A stretch of 64,000 nucleotides of DNA from Aptenodytes patagonicus (taxonomy: Eukaryota > Chordata > Aves > Sphenisciformes > Spheniscidae): contig NC_134951.1 in assembly GCF_965638725.1 (NCBI RefSeq), positions 1,984,001 to 2,048,000 of the forward strand, read 5' to 3'. The notes under the pieces were generated by a model, which did no database searches, was not told the origin of the DNA, and saw only the letters and a program-made list of their open reading frames with translations. Position 1 is the stretch's first letter, and the number at the start of each line of letters is the position of its first letter. The translations under genes and the position numbers were made by a program. This document shows positions 1 through 9,701 of this stretch, one piece after another.

Positions 1-99
1 CCCTGGGGAGCAGGTGACCCCAGGAATCCGGGTTGGGGGGGGGTGGGGGGGTGGTCAACAGCCTGTGGTGCCCCAGGAAGAGGGCAATGCCCCAGTGAT

Positions 100-530
100 A
101 GAGGGGGCATTTACAGCCCTTTATGGGACCACAGTGTGTCCCCCAGCCCCAAAGAGGGGACACCCTCCAGAAACTGGGGGGATGCACAGCCCTGTAAAAG
201 AGCAAGGTCACCCCAAAACCCAAAGAGGGGTCACCCCCAGTAACTAGGGAGATGCACAGCTCTATATAGGACCAAGGTCCCCCCAAACTCCCAGTAACTT
301 AGGGGGTGCACTGCCCTGCAAAAGACCAAGGTCCCCTCAACCCCAAAGAGGGGTCACCCCCCAGTAAACGGGGGGTGCACAGCTCCATACAGGACAGAGG
401 TCCCACCCACCCCAAAGAGGGGATACCCCCCCAGTAACTGGGGGGTGCACAGCTCTATAAAGAACGAGGTTCCCCGACTCTGGAAGGGGTGAGCCCCTAA
501 CCGGGTCCGGTGGATGCACAGCCCTGCCCC
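100..530. repeat. Minisatellite of about 70 bp in EFR3B intron 1
   Basis: The word TGCACAGC or TGCACTGC recurs at 183, 253, 307, 376, 446 and 514, with a more diverged copy near 108. The spacing is about 70 bp, with one 54-bp copy. Each unit also carries CCAAAGAGGGG and CCAGTAACT-like segments. There are about six or seven imperfect copies. The array ends only about 120 bp from the EFR3B donor site. The open frames across it have no coding character. Confidence 0.85.
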
Positions 531-1400
531 GGGGCGCGGACGAGCTCAAGTCCCCGGGAAGCGAGGGACACGCGCGGCACCGGACCGGCCCCGACACCGG
601 CCCAGGCCCGGCGCCGCCCCGGCGGGCTCGTCCCCCGGCGGGCACTCACCGTACATGGCCGCTGCCACCGCGCCCGGCGTGGCGTGGCTCGGCCCGGCTC
701 GGCGCGGCTGTGCCCGGCGCGGCTGCAGGCGGCGGTGCCCGGCCCGGCTCTGCCCCACCGAGCGGCGCCGGCCGGGGGCGGCACCGGGGGGATGGGGGGG
801 GGGGGGGGGGGGGCGCGGCACCGACGGGGGCGGCACCGCAGCGGCGGCTCCTCCCGCCGGCGCGGCCGCAGCGCCCGCCCGCGGCCCGCCCCGGCCCGGC
901 GGGGCCCCTGCGGCAGCGGGCCCCTCCTGCCCCGCACCCCGTACCGCCTCCGCGGCCAGCACGACGCCCCCCCCCCCCCCCCACCCCCCGCCGGGCATCC
1001 CGCCCCGCCCCACGCTGCACCCACCCCGCGCACCCCACAGCACCCACCCCACGCTGGACCGCCTGCCCCCCCAACGGGGCACCCGGCCCAGGCTTTGCCC
1101 CGCACCCGGCAGCGCAAGCCTGGCAGGGGACAAAGCCACGGGTCCCCTGGCTCTGCCCTGCGCATTTGGGGTCCGCCAGCGAGCCGGGATCCACTCGGTT
1201 CCCCCCGTAACACACCGGTGAGCCCCCGAGCATCCTTCCTCCATGGGTCGGACGGCCCCGAGTCCCGTCTGAGGACCCCAAACCCCAGCAGAGAGGTTTC
1301 CTTCGAGAGCTTGCAGTGCCCCGTGCTCACTGCTCGCATCGCTCGCCCCGGGAATAAGCACCCCGGAGTGTTAGAACCAGCCGCTTTCCCCCGTGGGGAG
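500..1400. promoter_or_regulatory. CpG island over EFR3B exon 1 and its 5' side
   Basis: The stretch is very GC-rich with dense CpG and surrounds the EFR3B first coding exon. Sequence above 656 would be its 5' UTR and promoter on the minus strand. A G-run lies at about 789-811 and a C-run near 967-980. Long open frames here (for example 497-1510 on the minus strand) are low-complexity Ala/Pro/Gly/Arg products of GC content, not genes. I could not fix a transcription start. Confidence 0.6.
650..656 (-). CDS. EFR3B: EFR3B first coding exon (partial gene, 7 coding bases)
   Basis: On the minus strand an ATG (656-654) is followed by TAC and a G, then a strong donor GGTGAGT with GT at 649-648. The exon therefore encodes Met-Tyr and the first base of a Gly codon. 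This matches the start of vertebrate EFR3B as I remember it (Met-Tyr-Gly-Val-Cys-Gly-Cys). EFR3 proteins are palmitoylated through the N-terminal cysteines and anchor the PI4KA-TTC7-FAM126 complex at the plasma membrane. The cysteines would lie in the next exon, left of the window, so 1-649 is intron 1. The ATG has G at -3. The call rests on this very short exon, the surrounding CpG island and the divergent arrangement with DNAJC27, which is also seen in mammals. No more of the protein is visible. Confidence 0.65.
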
Positions 1401-4400
1401 GAGATACCGCGTGTGCTCCCCCCATCCCGCTGCCAGCCCCACGGAGCACCGGCCCTGGCACCTGCGGCCGCCCGAGTGGCAACCATGAACACCGCGGCCT
1501 TTCCCTGCACCAGCCGTTGCAGCCTGGCCAGGTGGGAGCTGCACCAGGCTCCCGAAACAGGGAGGTGTGCTGCTGCCGGCAGCGAGGGCTGCAGGGGGAT
1601 GGCGCAGGAAATGCAGGCAGATCCAGGTCGGCTCGGCTGCTTCTAGAAAGTCCTGGAGAGCGAGACAGGGGGTGCTTGGATTGCCCTGGGGAGACAGGGA
1701 CGCCAGGGAAAGGGCTGAGAGCGCTTGGAGGGGGTGAGGAATGAGGAAGATATCTCCCCGGGGTGCTTTTACTTTGCATTACTGCTGCAGTGCCTTTAGC
1801 AGAACTGAAGCAATGCAGCCACGCCCTGCTGCCAAAGGGGAAACTGAGGCAGGGAGCCGCCCCGTCCAGGTTCCGGCATCGCCAGTGGTCCTGGCCACAC
1901 GTGCTGCGGGCACTGCACTGGTGCTCCCGACGCACCAGTGCCCAGCCGCAGGTCACGGACGCGAGTGCTGATCGTCTCCCACGCTTCATCCGGCCATGCA
2001 GTTGCTGTTGTCACCTCCCAAAAACCACAACTCCCGCTCGGCACCACAAACGGGAATGTGGGTCCCGGCTTGCCCGACACCCCAGGCAGGGAGGAGAGAG
2101 CAGGAGCCACGAGCCAGCGTGCGGAGGCAATGGCATTCCCACCTCGGTCGCTGCCGCAGCCCCCAGTCTTTGGGCTCCACTCGAGGAGGAGCCGGAGGAG
2201 GGTGGCACGAAAGGCTTGCCACGTCCCCAGGGCACAGGAGCGCCCGGCATGCCAGGCAGGGCCGGGACGTGAGGAGGTGTCAGGGCACGAGGCCACAGAA
2301 AGGCATGAAGAAGGGTATAGCGTGTACAGCATGGCACGGCGCAGCACGGCATGGCGCAGCACGGCACGGCACAGCATGGCACGGCGCAGCATGGCACGGC
2401 GCAGCATGGCACAACCTGGTTCAACACGGCGTAGCACAGCACGGCACTTCATGGCACAGCCCATCACAGCACAGCCCAGTGCGGCACGGCACAGCCTGGC
2501 ACAGGAAAGTGTGGTGTGGTTTGGCATGCACAACACACCACAGCGCTGCACAGCACGGCACTGCACGGCACAACACAGCGTGGCACTGCGCAGCACCATC
2601 TTTTCTCCTTTACATTTACCTTTTTCCCATTGTTTGGACCCATTCCGCCTCTTTTCCCAGCTGGCCAGGCCGACATAGGGGACTTTGTGCCAGAGCCCCT
2701 CGTGCCCTGGGGCCCCACACACCTCCCACGGCCACCCCGCAGCCACGGCGTGTCCCACGCACGGCAAGACCGACCCACCAGCAAAGCCCGAGCCCTCCCT
2801 GTGCCAGACCCTGTCACAAGCACGGGTGACCCAGCAAAGCAAATATGCTGCCCCGGACCTCGGCTGGGGACAAGGACAAGGCTCGAGGTGACAGGGCACC
2901 TTAGCTGAGGAGGGCCAGGGGACCAGGGAGGTGCTGGCACCGGGCTGCCGCAGATCTCCCTCTCCCCGAGCTTTTTGCTGCGTCTCTTCCCACACGGCAA
3001 AGCCCCCGGGTTGGATCATCTAATTAGGCAATAGCTGGTGCCTCACGATCCTCCTCACAGGAAAATTATGTTTTAATTAAAACATTTTGGGAGTTAATCT
3101 GTGTTGCCGATTCCCCGGGTGGCGGAGCAGCCGCATGAAGAGCCGTGTTCTCAGGGGACTGGAGGGCTTTCACGGGGGGCATGGCAGCAATCACAGGCCG
3201 AGGGACGGGGCTCCTGAGCCTCCCTGGACAGGCCCAGCCCCAGAAGCAGTCACAAAGTCCTTCTTATTGTGAATTAAAAGCCTCAGAGTAAAACCTGACG
3301 ATGAGGGAAGAGCCTGAAGCAGACGTAGCGAATCCCCCCAGCCCAGGAACCCTCATCCCTTTGCTCACGGGGATTTGCGAGGCCATCAGCTTGCCACGAA
3401 GGGACACGGTGGTCATTGGGACAGCACTGCAGGGCGGCCAAGGAAATGAGTCCCCCCCAGCCATCTTGGGGACCTGGGGACAGCCCCCACTCAGCTGCCA
3501 GCGCCAACTCCCACCACCATCGACAAGCCCTGAGGCCCCCCCAGCCCACACCCAAAACACGTAGGGCTGGTTTGAACCGTAAAAGTTGTTGCCACTGGAA
3601 AAGCCTGGCAGAATCTCTGCCCTCAAAGAGCAAGGACGGACACGAGCATCCCTGCCCAGGGCCGGGACGGATCCGCGGAGGTTGGGGCAGGGGTCCAGGT
3701 CACCTCCGGCATGTGGCTCCTCCTGATTCATGGTGCAAGACAAGGGCGGAGATGAGTTAAACCCTACCCGCCGCCAGCGCTGCCCCTCAGCCCCTACCTG
3801 TCATCGCCACAACGGGGACCCCAACACGCTCCAGCCTTGCCCAGAGGGATCCAAGCGCGTCTCTCCGGCACAGCACGGTCCCCCTCACCCCTCCAGCAGG
3901 CGAGGGGGGATGCCAAATCACTTGGGGCCTGGGATGCTCTCAGGACACGCGGCCGTGTTCCCGCCTAGGGCTCAGAAACGCTGTGCAGAGCTCAGCATGG
4001 CGGGCGGGGTGGGCATGTGGGACACCGAGACGGATCGCTGTGCCCCAAGCCTTGGGATCCCTCTCCGGGATGGCTCAGAGGGAATTGGCCGGCGGGCGCT
4101 GGGGGAAGGCAGCAACCCGGAGGCAGCCGGAGCTGCGACAGTCATGCCGGGAGGACGGCGAGGAGCTGCTCGCCCCAGGCACCTCCTTTGTCAGACACGT
4201 CCATCCCCGGTCCGTCTGCTCCCTCCTTCCTCACATCCCCCCCCCCCGCTCTCCCGCAGCTGTTTCCATGGCCACAGAGCTGCTGCAGCAACCGCAGCAG
4301 GGTCTCTGGCACCGAGCCGTGCATCCCTTCCCCGGCCACACACCCGGGACAGAGCCGGGCCCCAGGGGTGTTTGCACCGGCTCGCGCACACCCGCGTCCG

Positions 4401-5640
4401 TTCTGGCACCAACACTCGCCACGTCACTTGCACGACGCCTGGGGACGGGCTCTTCCCGTGCCCTGACGGTTCTCACGTGCAGCGTGCCACCTCTCACATG
4501 TCTCCGCGTTATTTCTTGCATGGGGATCCATTTCTTGCATGTGTGTGGCACAGGAGGGACAAGGACTGGGGAGAAAGGACACTGTCACAGTGCGAGGCGA
4601 TGCTGCCCGCGCGTGGATCGCTTGCAGCAGCAGACGGAGGAGGATCTCTGCCAAAAAGCCAGGCGCTGCCCTCCCTCCGGCTGCAAGGGGCGCACCTGCG
4701 GGCGTCTCTGCTGGGAGCACTGGTGTTTCCAGGGGTATCAGCCTGAGCTGCCCCAGCTCCAGAAGATGCTGCGAGCAAATCAACAGGTCACCTGAGCCTG
4801 AGCCACATCTCCCCGATGCTCTGGCCTGACCTGGGGCTAGCTCCTGCCGATGGCACCCTGCCCCATCTCCCCAGTGATGGCCCTTGCAGTGCTGCAGACC
4901 TTCAGGGAGGCCCTACACTTGTGCTGGGGGCTACAAGGGCTACAGGACCGTCCCCAACGCCTCCCGGGGCCCAGACATCCACAGATGAGAACCGCGGTTA
5001 TTCTGCCCCAACACAAAGTCCGGGGACAGTGCTATGCCCTGCACCACCCCACCTCCCACACCACCAACACAGCACACCAACACCCTGGCTCGGGGATGGG
5101 GAAACTGAGTCACGCTCTGCCTCTCATGCCCAAACTCCACTGGCTCTTTCTCCAAGCCCAGCAAAGCTGTGCAGGCCACAGGAACACTCAGGGGACGTGT
5201 GCAAGGTTGTCACCACCACAGCTTTACGTGTACACCTCATGCACGGCTGCTCCGGATCATCAAACACAGCAGGGTGACAGTGGCAGGGCCAGTTCGGCCA
5301 CGGAGGCAAAAAATCCAGCCTCTGCCAGCCAGAAACGTTGGCTACACCCACACGAGCAACCCGGGCTCAGCACAGACACGGATGGGAACATCTAAATCAT
5401 GGTGACCACCTGTTGTTACCAAATGCCGTAGGGGTGACCTAAGGGAGTGTCAGCAGGGAACGAAAGGCTGGTGATCAGGAGGCACCGAAGCTTGCGCCCC
5501 TGAGCCGGGACTGGGGTTCGTGTGGGAAGGAAATCCCTTTAGAGCCTCTGATACGTGCCTTAATCCCCCCTGGGGAGCCTATCATTTCCTAACGCACCCG
5601 ATAAACGCGCTGAGACAACACTCGCGTGCAGCAGGAACGG
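1400..5640. other. Intergenic DNA, no gene recognised apart from the pentanucleotide array
   Basis: Between the EFR3B CpG island and the retrovirus-like fossil I see no exon-like block with conserved protein similarity and no RNA gene. The open frames here are short or compositionally biased. A lncRNA or distal regulatory element cannot be excluded by eye. Confidence 0.5.
2327..2600. repeat. Degenerate pentanucleotide-based array
   Basis: About 270 bp of repeated CACGG, CATGG and CGCAG words, such as ATGGCACGGCGCAGC, decay towards the right end. The array lies in the intergenic stretch between EFR3B and DNAJC27. It keeps several frames open on both strands, giving Met-Ala-Arg-Arg-Ser type and Cys-Ala-Val-Pro type products that should not be read as genes. 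Confidence 0.85.
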
Positions 5641-6790
5641 CTGTGTACCTTCACGATCTTCATATTCTTTTGTAGATATTGACGCTACGTATAACCATAC
5701 TTTATCTACGTTAGTTTATCTGTGTATCTGTAACTTTACTACCCTACCTGGATGTGATTTTAACTATACTGCCCCAATTATTGCTTGTCAAGCACTGTCA
5801 ACTAACTATACCCCCTACTCCTAATCTCTACTGGAAGATTTTTTGCAGCACGCAGCCTTACATCGACTATTGAAGCAGGGGAGGGAGCAGGCACGACAAA
5901 CATTAATACCTGTCCACCGCGGCGTCACAGATCACACAAATCCTGGAACGCGCTCAAAAAAGCAGTCAAATGTGGCTGGTGGGAATCCCTTTTAGGGTGG
6001 TCTCCCCCCCCGCTACGGGTATATTACTTCATCCCTCAGTTGTTATCCTTATTTTGAGCAGCTTCTTACTTCTTTTAATCAACTCTTTATATATTTGTGC
6101 TGGGTTTTCGGCCCGCACCGTTCTGATGGTTTCGTGACGCACCGCTGTATTGACTCAACGTAACCCTTCATCACTCCGTGACCAAACTCCCCTCCATGCC
6201 TGACACCCCAGGGTGGGAGGCATCGACATTGGTCTTGGCCTTACGCCGCCACGACAAGATGACCACCCTTTCCCTCACCAAACAAGGGATGAAATGCAAG
6301 GCTAGCATTGCCTCACGCGTTATTTCCAGGCCCCGTGTGTGCCAAGGGCAGAACCAGCACAGAAAGGGAGCAGAGGAGCGACGTGACGATGGGTTAACAA
6401 GCCCAAACGGTGCTTCCGCGACGCAACAATTAAAAAGAACGGTCCCATCAGGGAATCTGGGATTCCCCCAAGCCTGGTCGGCCGGTCCAAGTCACTCATC
6501 CGGAGAAGAAGCCATGCTCTGTTTCCTGCCTGCCCGATAGCCACGGTCGTGTAAGTCTTTGCACTCCCGGATATTAAGTCTAGCCCCGTATTAGTGAATT
6601 ACTGGATTTGCTGTCATTATGACCTGGATAATTGCACTACTGATCTGTATTTATTACTGTACTGTTATTTAGAGATAAATTGTTTATCCCTAAAGCTGCT
6701 GGTCTGGTGTCTGTTACCGTATCCTGAACCTGTAAGTCGGCAGGGCTGCTGTAAGCCTTTACGCTGCCCAAACTCTGTGAAGAAGTTGGC
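5640..6790 (+). mobile_element. Decayed retrovirus-like fossil: env tail remnant followed by LTR-like sequence
   Basis: This stretch is AT-richer than its surroundings. Near 5960-6090 the plus strand resembles the tryptophan-rich membrane-proximal and hydrophobic tail region of a class I (gammaretrovirus-like) envelope transmembrane subunit. About 6100-6740 could be the 3' LTR, though I could not define exact LTR ends, a second LTR or target-site duplication. It is broken in several places, has no long frame and looks old. Family assignment is tentative; it could also be other interspersed-repeat debris. Confidence 0.35.
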
Positions 6791-6799
6791 ACGGTGCTA

Positions 6800-8750
6800 A
6801 GCTTTTTCCCTCGTCCTCCTGTCCAGGCACAGAGGGGCTCTGTTCCTCCCAACCCAGAGAAAACCCCACAGAGGGCTTTATATCTGGTAGCAAAACAGAG
6901 AGGAAAAAACCTACCTTCTTTCTTTCTCCTCTTTTCCAAACAAACTAAAGGACACGCTTGGCCCAGGATGAAATGCCCAAAGAAAATCTCAACCCCATCT
7001 CTCTCGTGCCGCTGGGATCGGGGCAGGGCAGCGCTTGCCTCCTGCATGGCAGTGGGAATTATAAGCCCATTCCTACGCTGCTACTGAGCAGGTAGGATCC
7101 CTCATGGCTCGGGAAGGGGGACAGCGCCCTGGGCCAAGGCGAGGAGCTGCCCAGAGATGTCCCCACTGGCATCTCAGGGAGGAAGGGCTGAATTCGCCAA
7201 ATCAGCTGCCAGACAGATTTGTAAGAAACAGTAACACCCATATGGCCAGAAAAGTCTGTACGTGGATGCAGAGGACCAGCGGAGGAAGGGTTAAAGGAAT
7301 TGGCTTAAATTGGCACAGAGACGTGTGCCTGGTTTCATCAAACGGCCAGACAGCGGGGAGATGAAGAACAAACCGAAGATGACAAAGAACACAGCTAAAG
7401 AGAAGGTGACATGAAGATGAAGAACAGAGCTGGAGCCATAAAACACCCAGAGACGGATAATGGCAGGACTCTTTTGGTAAAGATTTATGAGACCAGAAGA
7501 TCCCAAACAGCCCATAACAGACCTGTCAAAAAGCAGCTTCTCATTGCCAGTCAGGAGGAAGCCAGGAGGGGTGTTGAGGACTCAAGAGCCAACGTCCCTA
7601 GTCCATAGCACACACTGGTGACCCCCGCCACACCCCCAGCACCCGCTTCTGCCGCCCCCACTTCCAGACCGGGCCTTTCGCCAGCCAGACACATGCTCCC
7701 AGCAGGACGTGGTTGGGGGGGGGGGGGGGTGTCACAGGATCCCTAAGTTCAGGGCATCTCAACTGAGGAAACCCTCTCCATGTCCATCTCTGTCCTGACG
7801 GCAAAGTCCCCAGAGAGCCGAGAGATGCTCAAACCGTGTGGGCCCTGCCCGAGGATCTCCTTGCCAAGAGGTGGCTGTGACACCCCCCCCCCCCCCCCCG
7901 AGAAGAAGGCTTCAAAACCCCCAGCCGTGTGTCCCCTCCTGGTACCTTGTCTTCGAGGCATGATGCAAAGGTTCCCCTTCTTGACAGGATCTTGCTGGGC
8001 TACAAGGAGCAAATAAGGACATGATGATTTACAACGAGGGCCCCCGTGGATGGCCCTGCCCCAGGCTAGCCCCTGCACAGGGATGGGCCCCTCTACTCAG
8101 ACCCCGCAGGCCGTGTCCCGGGGTGCCATGGGACCACTGCCAGCTCTGGCGTCACCTAAGGCCACCTGTCTCAGCAACCAGCAACGTCTTCCCCTCAAGA
8201 ACCAATTTCCCGAGGGGTCCATCCTCGAGGAGGGCCCATTTTGCCTCCCCTCCCCCCCCAAAGAACTGATTCAACACTGACCCCAACAGTTCCTAACCAA
8301 GACCAAACCAGTATCTTCCATCCAAACCCCCACAGAAAGGTTGTGAGCTGCATCCCGCCCAACCTCCCCAGCCCGGCCTATCCTCCGTCCTGCAGGGACC
8401 CAGCTGAAGCAAGAGAGCGGGCTCCCGGGCTGGTGGGGGGGGGAACCACCTCCCCATGGCCATGCAGCAAGTCACGGGGAACAGGAGATGTTAACCCCCA
8501 ACCGCTCTACCTGGAGCTCTCCAGGGCCACACAAACCCTCACAGCTCGGCCCGCAGGGACAGTGGGACGGCCCAGGAGCACCCAGGACCGGGCAGGACAA
8601 GGCGACGCTATGTGGTGCTGCTTTCGAGCCCCTGGAGATGCTGGGACGGGGCAGGGGACGTCCTGCTGAAAGCAGGGCCAGAGGGCAGGCCCTGCCGGAG
8701 GTTGAGCGGGCGGCCGCTCTCCCCCTGCTCCCCGGGGGGCGGCCAGGGGA
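6800..8750. other. Intergenic DNA without recognised features
   Basis: No exon, RNA gene or recognisable mobile element was found. Short G and C homopolymers (about 7713-7728 and 7882-7899) interrupt it. All open frames are under 150 codons with no family resemblance that I can see. Confidence 0.45.
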
Positions 8751-8805
8751 CCTGGGCCCCGGGCCTGTCCCCTCACCACCGCCCCTCACTGCCGACCCCC
8801 AGGGC

Positions 8806-9420
8806 AGGCAGGCAGTGCAGGCAGAGCAGGCAGGGCGGGCAGGGCGGGCAGGGCGGAGAGTGAAGGCAGCGCAGGCAGGGCGGGCAGCGCAGGCAGGGCG
8901 GGCAGTGCAGGCAGGGCGGGCAGGGCAGGCAGGGGGGCAGTGAAGGCAGGGCGGGCAGGGCGGGCAGAGAAGGCAGTGCAGGCAGGGCGGGCAGAGAAGG
9001 CAGGGCAGGCAGAGAAGGCAGGGCAGGCAGGGGGGCAGTGAAGGCAGGGCAGGCAGAGAAGGCAGGGCAGGCAGTGAAGGCAGGGTGGGCAGAGAAGGCA
9101 GGGCGGGCAGGGGGGCAGTGAAGGCAGGGCGGGCAGTGCAGGCAGGGCGGGCAGTGCAGGCAGGGCAGTGCGGGCAGGGCAGTGCAGGAAGGGCAGGCAG
9201 GGCAGGAAGGGCAGGCAGGGCAGTGCAGGCAGGGCGGGCAGTGCAGGCAGGGCAGGGCGGGCAGGGCGGGCAGTGCAGGCAGGGCAGGGCGGGCAGGGCA
9301 GTGCAGGAAGGGCAGGCAGGGCAGGAAGGGCAGGCAGGACAGTGCAGGCAGTGCGGGCAGGGCAGTGCAGGCAGTGCGGGCAGGGCAGTGCGGGCAGGGC
9401 AGTGCGGGCAGGGCGCGCAG
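8806..9420. repeat. GC-rich minisatellite (GCAGG / GCGGG / GCAGT units) upstream of DNAJC27
   Basis: About 615 bp consist of 5-bp words GCAGG, GCGGG, GCAGT and GAAGG arranged in longer irregular periods. All frames stay open on both strands, giving Cys/Pro/Ala/Leu-rich and Gly/Arg/Gln-rich translations up to 326 codons that are artefacts. The array ends about 280 bp before the DNAJC27 start codon. Sequence just left (about 8758-8800) and just right (about 9430-9472) of it is duplicated in direct orientation. Confidence 0.92.
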
Positions 9421-9479
9421 GGGTCCCGGCCCCGGGCCCGTCCCCTCCCCACCGCACTTCACTGCCGCCCCCTGCCGGA

Positions 9480-9701
9480 CGGTAACGGCCCCTGTCAGAC
9501 CGGCGCGCACCACCGCTCTCGCCAGATCTCGCGAGACCTTCGGGCCGGGGCGGGAGGGAGGGGGGGTGGCGGAAGTCTCGCGCGAGCGGAGGCGCAGGGG
9601 CGGTGAGGCGGCCCCGGGCCCGCCGCGCGCGCTCGCTCGCTCGCTCCCTCCTTCCACCGCCTCAACCGGGCCCGGCCCGGTCCGCGCCGCCCCGGCCCGC
9701 C
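9480..9701 (+). promoter_or_regulatory. DNAJC27 CpG promoter with a perfect TCTCGCGAGA palindrome
   Basis: The palindrome TCTCGCGAGA lies at 9527-9536, and a second CTCGCGCGAG-like site follows a GGCGGAAGTC (ETS-like) element near 9568-9577. The TCTCGCGAGA motif is a known element of housekeeping CpG-island promoters. There is no TATA box. The start codon follows at 9702, so transcription probably starts between about 9540 and 9660; the exact site is not visible. Confidence 0.6.

Noticed and set aside
1-530. CRISPR-like array from the regularly spaced repeats
   Set aside because: The spacing is tandem with no unique spacers, and the window is vertebrate DNA; it is a minisatellite.
497-1510. 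Open frames of 166-378 codons on both strands in the first 1.6 kb
   Set aside because: They are Pro/Ala/Gly/Arg-rich products of a CpG island without stop codons, overlap each other in all frames and resemble no family.
8472-9657. Long Cys-Pro-Ala-Leu-rich frames (up to 326 codons) near DNAJC27
   Set aside because: They are translations of the GC-rich minisatellite; every frame on both strands is open.
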